A stretch of 64,000 nucleotides of DNA, taken from NCBI GenBank assembly GCA_020002185.1, contig CM034535.1:71903768-71967767 (forward strand), read 5' to 3'. The notes beneath the pieces are model-generated. The model searched no databases and was not told the origin of the DNA. It was given only the letters and a program-made list of their open reading frames with translations. Both the position numbers and the translations under genes were made by a program. Of this stretch, positions 58,241-64,000 are shown in pieces (within the stretch, counting starts at the first letter, position 1; every line of letters begins with the position of its first letter). This stretch comes from Paraescarpia echinospica. Taxonomy: Eukaryota; Annelida; Polychaeta; Sabellida; Siboglinidae.

Positions 58241-59128
58241 AATCTGCAGGAAGAATACTCTCTAACCCGTTGAATATTTTATAAACTTCCAGTAAATGGA
58301 AGTTCATGATGGAGGTCAACAGCTCCTGATGATATAACTGTCTTTACTTTTTTAGTTTTGGTGCTATTATTGACTTCAATATATATAACGCTCTGGAATA
58401 AACATGCTCAAAATCACCCAAAATGTAAAATAAAATTCTTAATAATGGCACAAGTTATTTCCTTTATGCCTAAACTGTTGACATTAACAAGGATAATTGT
58501 AAAATAAAACGTATTAGTTGCGCAATAACATATTTAAGGAGACCGGCTCCTGTCTCCTTAAAACAACAGTCTTCTATACGCCGTGAAATATGAATCAACA
58601 TGTATGTCGTATATAATATATATATATGGAACTTCATTATGAAAGTCACCATTGGGACTGGGTAAAAGTAATGTGAATAGCTTGGTGACCATATTAGTGG
58701 GACTAATTTCCAATACTTTACACTATATATGGAACTAATTTGGGACTGTCCTAGGGTGACCTAATTTGCAATGTGGCTATATTAATGAGGGGACCGTAAA
58801 CAGAGGTTCAACTGTAACTATATAACATGTGAGGATGTAGATTCTAATTCGTTTTAGGCTATATTTTACCATTGTAACTGCCGATCACTAACATTGTGTA
58901 CACCGTTTCGAAAGATGTGTATGTCAAAATCCGGAGTGTCTGTTTAAATGATAATGTACTTCCAACCTAACTGAAATCCTGAGATGTTGTCCAGTTAGGC
59001 AAACTATTATGGCATGAATATCCACTCCCTAGACTTTATCCTAGTTGTTGTGTAGCAGTATGCTTAGAATGACGTCTTCGTTATTTGTTGTCTCCATACC
59101 TGCTCTGGTCCTATTTATATATTTGAAT
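58241..59128. other. non-coding, no gene seen
   Basis: AT-rich, with a short inverted element around TCCTTAAAACAAC and TA tracts near 58615. No exon recognised. Confidence 0.45.
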
Positions 59129-59344
59129 GCAGAGGCATGTTTATTGTGCTTAACTATCTTGCTGACATCAAAAAGTATCTTGGCTCTCTTTCTCCTAGGA
59201 GGGCACTTAGGGAGGTGATGGCAATGCAGGATTTTTCATAAGTCACCTGCACAATGTGACATCATTCTACTCCCTCAGCAGTGATTGCAGAGGCATGTTT
59301 ATTGTGTTTAACTCTCATGCTGACATCAAAAAAATATCTTGGCT

Positions 59345-59724
59345 CTTCCTAGTTGTTTCCAGCACTCGGCAACGTTCTATTAACTGACTAGTCTGTATAT
59401 ATAGTAGTTACAATGTTATGATCTTATCAGGTCTCATTCAATTAGCCAGCGTTTTTCAGAACATTATCGCCAAGCCGACCTTTCTATGCTTGCACTGAGG
59501 GTAGTCACTACCAGGGTGCTTGTCGTCCTCAGTGGTTCGTTTACGTCCCAAATCGAGTCGAGACCGATATTAACATGATCTCCGATTCACGAGGGATACA
59601 CAGTCCCCAATGTTGAGAGCCAGGTTTTTACACCAAATATACGATACCTGCCCGGTCCGGGTATTGAACTCGGGGCGCCTGCATGTCAGGCGGATGTGCT
59701 AACCATTATACTATCGGCGCCCCC
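59345..59724 (-). mobile_element. tRNA-derived SINE
   Basis: About 380 bp inserted in the tandem duplication. The 5' (minus-strand) head is tRNA-like (59724-59650) and the body extends to about 59345. A related headless body fragment is at 47140-47320. A short CTCT sequence occurs on both sides and may be a target-site duplication. Confidence 0.75.
59650..59724 (-). ncRNA. tRNA-like SINE head with A and B boxes
   Basis: Read on the minus strand: GGGGCGCCGA, A box TAGTATAATGGTTAGCAC, anticodon stem CGCCT/AGGCG, B box GAGTTCAATACC. By position the anticodon would be GAC, but the acceptor and T stems do not pair cleanly, so this is a SINE promoter, not a functional tRNA gene. Confidence 0.72.
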
Positions 59725-59829
59725 TGTGCTCTCTCTCCTAGGAGGGCACTTAGAGAGGAGATGGCAATGCAGGATCTTTCATAAGTCACTTGCACAGTGT
59801 GACATCATTCTACTCCCTCAGCAGAAAAC

Positions 59830-60488
59830 ATCAAGGGTGGTCTGTGTCACAAAATGGTTTGTATAGAATTTAATCAGGCTTTAGAACAGTGGTTTTGTAT
59901 ACATAGTATGGTTGTTGGGATGGTGCTGCCATCTCTGGTATGTATTGTCGCGGAGGTATACGCTGGTGCCCTCTGGCGATTAAGGCGTGTAACGTTTTAA
60001 CTGCCGACGAGTCAGATTTAATTAATTTCATTTGTAGCGTACACCACTAATTCTACGGTTAGGTATATCAAATTTGGTACCTGTAGAAATTATTTAACAT
60101 GACTGGTAATATGATGACCTGTCAAACTACTTATGTTGTGGTTATAAGAAGATTATATTATGAACTTATAAAAGTTGTTTACAGTGAAAAACACTAGGGT
60201 CACACCTAGCTTATGAATAGAGTGCGTGTTTTATTAAAATTATGGATTAATTCATGAGGTTTGGAATGTACGATGAATATTGTGGTATCCGGCTCGATAC
60301 AGGGAATCCAGTGATATTAATTATGTAAGTAATTCACGTAAGTTAAAGATTGAATGAGCACTTATATAGCCATACGTTTAGCTCGTAAAATCTATTTTAA
60401 ATTCAGCGAGTTGAATGGATTGCTTTGAAGTGTGAATGGTTTCGGGAGCCAGGTTTTGAAGCGACTTTAATTTGTATTAAGTGTTGTA
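59830..60488. other. non-coding, no gene seen
   Basis: AT-rich upstream flank of the promoter-like element; nothing recognised. Confidence 0.45.
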
Positions 60489-60526
60489 ATTGGTCAGACT
60501 AACTTCCGGCCAACAAGCTATATAAG
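60489..60526 (+). promoter_or_regulatory. inverted CCAAT box plus TATA box
   Basis: ATTGG (inverted CCAAT) at 60489-60493 and TATATAAG at 60519-60526 have RNA polymerase II core promoter spacing. Start of transcription would be near 60550. The element could belong to a gene or to a solo LTR. Confidence 0.5.
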
Positions 60527-60549
60527 GGCAGGACGGCCATTCGTGGCCA

Positions 60550-61071
60550 GACGAACATTTGAGCAGAAGAAAGTGTTGCACTCTCGTCTCCAGGAATTGG
60601 GCTGAAACGTGTGTCCGCCCAACGCCTGTAGTAAATACTTCTACGATTTCAACAGTACTGATTAGTTGTGAGACGCTGCACTTCTCACGCGTTGAAGAAG
60701 ACTGAGCGATAACCGACTGCAGTTCCGTTTTGACGAGACCTTCGAATGCGAGGCCACCACCGTTTCGTCTGCTAGCTGTCGTAACACAGACTCCGTGACA
60801 GACCTTCTCGACATCGCCGATGTCGTGATATCGATTCCGTGTTGTCGCCTGGTGATTCGCGTGGGATCGACAAGGCAAATCTACCGTCTACTTGATCTCC
60901 GGAGTCGCCTGCTTTCATCTACGTGAATTCGTTTGCCGAACGCCGAGCGACTTTCGACTTCGTCCTGACATCTCGCCGAACGCGACCGATGCGAACGTTG
61001 ACATTCACACATCACGAGACATTCGTTGGTTATAGATCATAGACTTTACAACGGTGTATACCCGTCTTCAT
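60550..61071 (+). other. CpG-rich putative 5' leader exon ending at a consensus donor
   Basis: The 520 bp after the TATA box are much richer in CpG than the rest of the window and end at CTTCAT|GTAAGT. No long plus-strand frame is present, so it would be an untranslated first exon. CpG richness suggests an unmethylated promoter region or a young mobile element. I see no TG...CA ends or primer-binding site that would prove an LTR. Confidence 0.4.
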
Positions 61072-62070
61072 GTAAGTGACCAGCTGTTTAACTTGTCTCC
61101 CATGTTATTTCGTATTTGGATGCATACTCGTTGAGTACAATGTATGGTGTTATAAATATAATGTCATAGCAGAGTAACGGTTGGCCAACTATCACTGAAC
61201 CGCTTTTGTTTATTGTTGATGTATTAAATGGGAATGCCAGTTGGCTTCTCGTACATACATATCTGATGTGACGTTATGTCTCTCGTTCACTCCGATTCGT
61301 AATGCACCTGAACCTATAACTTGCTATGTCAAATCGGGTACCGCCAATTTATTAATACTTACACTCGATTTTGTGACAGTCTGATAAGATTGCCTTAACT
61401 TCTTAAGTATGCCTCTCTAGGGATGTAGAAAGTTGACTGTTATACATAGTGGACAGGGACACATGTCACGCACAAGCACTCGATCGCACATGCACACACA
61501 TGGTGTCATTTTAGTGGATGTAGCTGTTTTTGTTGTTGTTGAAATGCTTTTGGAATAAACTTTGGAAATAAAAAATTTGTTAGTAAGACTGATGCAGAGA
61601 CCCCCACACTCATGTAACGCTTGATTACGCTTGTCCACAGACCTCCCTCCATATTTTATAGATGGCCCCTTACATAAAGTACACGTATGTAAATGTGACT
61701 TTTGGAAGAGCATCCAAATTAAATTTTCATTCACACGTTCATTGTGTTGAATATGTTTGGATTAGTTAATGTTTCAACTGCGCCTCTCAGTTGAAAATAA
61801 AATTTGAATTTTTCCAATATGTAATACGAATTTGGTTTTCTGTTACAGGAGCGGGCTGGCGGCTTAATATAGCAAATGAAGATATATGCAGTTGGTAGCT
61901 GAACACTGAAAAAGTGGGTTGATATGATTGTTTAGACAGTTTCATAACAAGTATATATTTTATTATTTTTATGTTAAATGATACAAACATATGGTATTAT
62001 CTCATTTGTGAAACATTAACATCCGTTTATCAAATTTCAGATACACACGTATCAGGGGTAGAACTTCAGC
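61072..62070. other. non-coding, no gene seen
   Basis: Follows the GTAAGT donor; probably intron if the leader exon is real. No further exon recognised. Confidence 0.4.
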
Positions 62071-62075
62071 ATTTA

Positions 62076-62612
62076 TTTTACTGGACAGCAGGACTAGTAA
62101 AGACAAAAGTTTACTAGTCCGCCAAAAGGTTTACTAGTCCTGAAAATATCAAAACAACACAAATTTAAATTGCAACAAATGCGTCAGACGGTCCATGGTG
62201 GCCGTTTTCAGCAGTTGAATGGCTCGGTGGGCAGTTGCAGTGTTTTTCCAGCTTGCGTTTTTCTGCTGGTTTTGCAACCCCAGTCAAGTAATGATACATC
62301 GTGCATAAACGTAGACTAATAAAGCAATGTAGATGTAAACCGTATTCGAAAACCGTGCATTTGAAAATGACCACCAATTGCACTCATTAGCCCTACCCCT
62401 CTACCAGATACGCTAAACCAAACAAAACTGTCATTTCAGAATTCGATGTCACACAACAGCCAATCAAAAGCACTGTTTCACTGTCGTCTCATTACGTAAA
62501 GAATTAGTTTGTCAATGGTACGGATGGTGGCATCATGCAACATGCTGATTTTTACTAGACAGCCGGATTAGTTGGTAGGCGGATTTACTAGTCCGCCGTA
62601 ATCTTTACTAGT
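62076..62612. repeat. segment with repeated TTTACTAGTCCGCC motifs at both ends
   Basis: TTTACTAGTCC and CCGCC(A/G) words recur at 62081-62142 and 62551-62612 with the same order (TACTGGACAGC or TACTAGACAGC, then ACTAGT words). The two ends look like copies bracketing about 410 bp of other sequence. Confidence 0.55.
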
Positions 62613-62616
62613 GTTA

Positions 62617-63900
62617 AGAGTATTGCGTTGTAAATGCAAACATACTATGTCATTTGTTTATTTAAAAAACTGTTGAACTGTGTTGTTTATGACAATAGTG
62701 TTTCAGTGTTGTGTGTGGCAGGTTTGATCCCTGCTGGGGTTCCATATCCAAACTCTACTGGTTGTGCACACACACTTATTCCATTCAATAACTTAAGCCG
62801 TTTACAATAACTCCATCTAAGCCAAGTTAATTCCACTTAAACAACTATTGGAAATAGCACAGCAAATTAGCATGCCACATATAACATGGTAATGGCAGCT
62901 AGGTAGGAAGAAATTTCAGAAGGCTGAGCTGACTCGGTCGTAGAAAGAAGGGTGGAACCCAAGTGGGATGAAAATGTAGGAATTCGTACAGAAGTAGAGT
63001 TTTAAATTCACAGAGAAAACCCATCCACAAGGGAGTATTTAAACCTGAAGAGGGCATGAATACAACACTTCACCCCGCAATATCGCCCATTTGTATATGT
63101 CATAGCACACCAACATGTGATTGAAATGTTGCCTATGTGCTATGCAGTGAAAATATGGCTGGAGGAAAGAGCAGTCTTACATGGTTTCAATGACTCAGCC
63201 GTGAAAACAAGGGTGGAACACAAATAACACAAGTGGGATGAAAATGTAGGAATTTGTATAGAAATAGTTTTAGATACCTGTATGTACCATATGACTTTTC
63301 CAACAATGTAAACAATATATTTGTGACTGAATCCTGTTAGAGTATTTTGTTGTAAATGCAGACATACTATGTCATTTGTTTGTTTCAAAAACTTTTGAAC
63401 TGTGTTGTTTATGACAATAGTGTTTCAGTGTTGTGTGTGGCAGGTTCAAACCTGCTGGTGTACTGTATCAATACACTACTGGCTGTGTGCACACACACTT
63501 ATTCCATTCAGTAACTTCAGCCGTTTACAATAACTCCATCTAAGCCAAGTTAATTCCATTTAAACAACAATTGGAAATAGCACAGCAAATTAGCATGCCA
63601 CATATAACATGGTAATGGCAGCTAGGTAGGAAGAAACTTCAGAAGGCTGAGCTGACTCAGTCGTGAAAACAAGGGTGGAACCCAAGTGGGATGAAAATGT
63701 AGGAATTTGTACAGAAGTTTTAAATTCACAGAGAAATCCACCAACAAGGGAGTATTTCAACCTGAAGAGGGCATGAATATAACATTTCACCCACAATGTC
63801 GCCCATTTGGATATATCATAGCACACCAACATGTGATGCAAATGTTGCCTATATGCTATGCAGTGAAAAGATGGCTGGAGGAAAGGAGCCATCTTGCATG
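62617..63900 (+). repeat. tandem duplication, period 722 bp, with a third partial copy
   Basis: AGAGTATT...GTTGTAAATGCA through GCATGAATA...GTGATGCAAATG at 62617-63150 matches 63339-63880. A partial copy of the middle block (GGGTGGAAC, AAGTGGGATGAAAATGTAGG) sits between at about 63205-63270. No coding content recognised. Confidence 0.9.
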
Positions 63901-64000
63901 GTTTCTACAGAAAGATGTCAGTAGGCGACCACATGCTTAATGTTCGACAACTACAACTGTACTCTATCTAGTATGAGAGGCTATTCTGCTGATACATATA

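Larger units (their letters stand above)
59129..59829 (+). repeat. 158-bp tandem duplication, second copy split by a SINE
   Basis: Unit 1 is 59129-59286 (GCAGAGGCATGTTTATTG to CTCCCTCAGCAGTGATT). Unit 2 begins at 59287, is interrupted at about 59345, and resumes at about 59725 (CTCTCTCCTAGGAGGGCACTT) through 59829. The interruption matches the SINE exactly. Confidence 0.85.

Noticed and set aside
56731..58265. Leu/Ser- and Cys-rich open frames
   Set aside because: CT, CTGT and CTGC simple repeats; no splice or domain evidence.
59650..59724. Functional tRNA-Val gene
   Set aside because: A and B boxes are present, but acceptor and T stems do not pair properly and the sequence continues into a SINE body.
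63707..63940. 77-codon plus-strand frame
   Set aside because: Lies in the duplicated block; the sister copy is broken by several stops and no domain is recognisable.

Overview
The window is a piece of a eukaryotic, animal nuclear genome. It has short exons with GT/AG boundaries, AT-rich introns, decayed CR1/L2-like LINEs, a tRNA-derived SINE, microsatellites and a 1,000-N scaffold gap. The LINE types (PHD finger plus 2A-like peptide), the laminin-G/EGF exons and a KDM6 (UTX/JMJD3) exon point to a metazoan, most likely a marine invertebrate. I cannot name the species. None of the prokaryotic feature types apply.

Layout. 1-7.1 kb: one unidentified exon, then two minus-strand LINEs (1.84-2.9 kb and 2.96-6.3 kb). 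7.1-7.5 kb: a CA microsatellite, followed by a second unidentified exon. 7.7-41.3 kb: a 33-kb higher-order repeat. Each unit (1.16-2.0 kb) holds a 36-bp minisatellite array, a 102-bp exon-like segment (laminin-G-like peptide, phase 1-1, intact splice dinucleotides), a 16-bp satellite, a hairpin-bearing unique block, six 23-bp repeats and an AT-rich block. There are 21 exon copies, all exactly 102 bp and stop-free. 42.2-52.8 kb: laminin-G end exons in two copies (a 2-kb segmental duplication), with cysteine-rich, EGF-like and laminin-G-start exons between them. Several are broken by stops or frameshifts. A LINE endonuclease fragment and an orphan repeat unit are also inserted there. 54.2-55.7 kb: two consecutive exons of a KDM6 H3K27 demethylase separated by 30 exact 41-bp satellite units; the second exon runs into the gap (55,681-56,680). 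56.7-58.2 kb: CT-rich simple sequence. 59-64 kb: a duplication interrupted by a SINE, a CCAAT/TATA promoter-like region with a CpG-rich leader ending at a consensus donor, and a 722-bp-period duplication.

Main point. In two unrelated genes, the intronic minisatellite is built from the 3' splice site of the exon it abuts. In KDM6 each 41-bp unit copies the acceptor plus about 20 nt of exon start. In the 21-copy array the 36-bp unit ends in the same sequence as the exon's own acceptor. On the donor side of the 21 exons, a 16-bp satellite begins directly at the donor. The satellites therefore look seeded at splice sites. They carry dozens to hundreds of decoy AG|GT junctions, and they keep an exact repeat length (30 x 41; 36n+20 in 18 of 21 arrays). 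This is sequence reading and inference; nothing here shows which sites are spliced.
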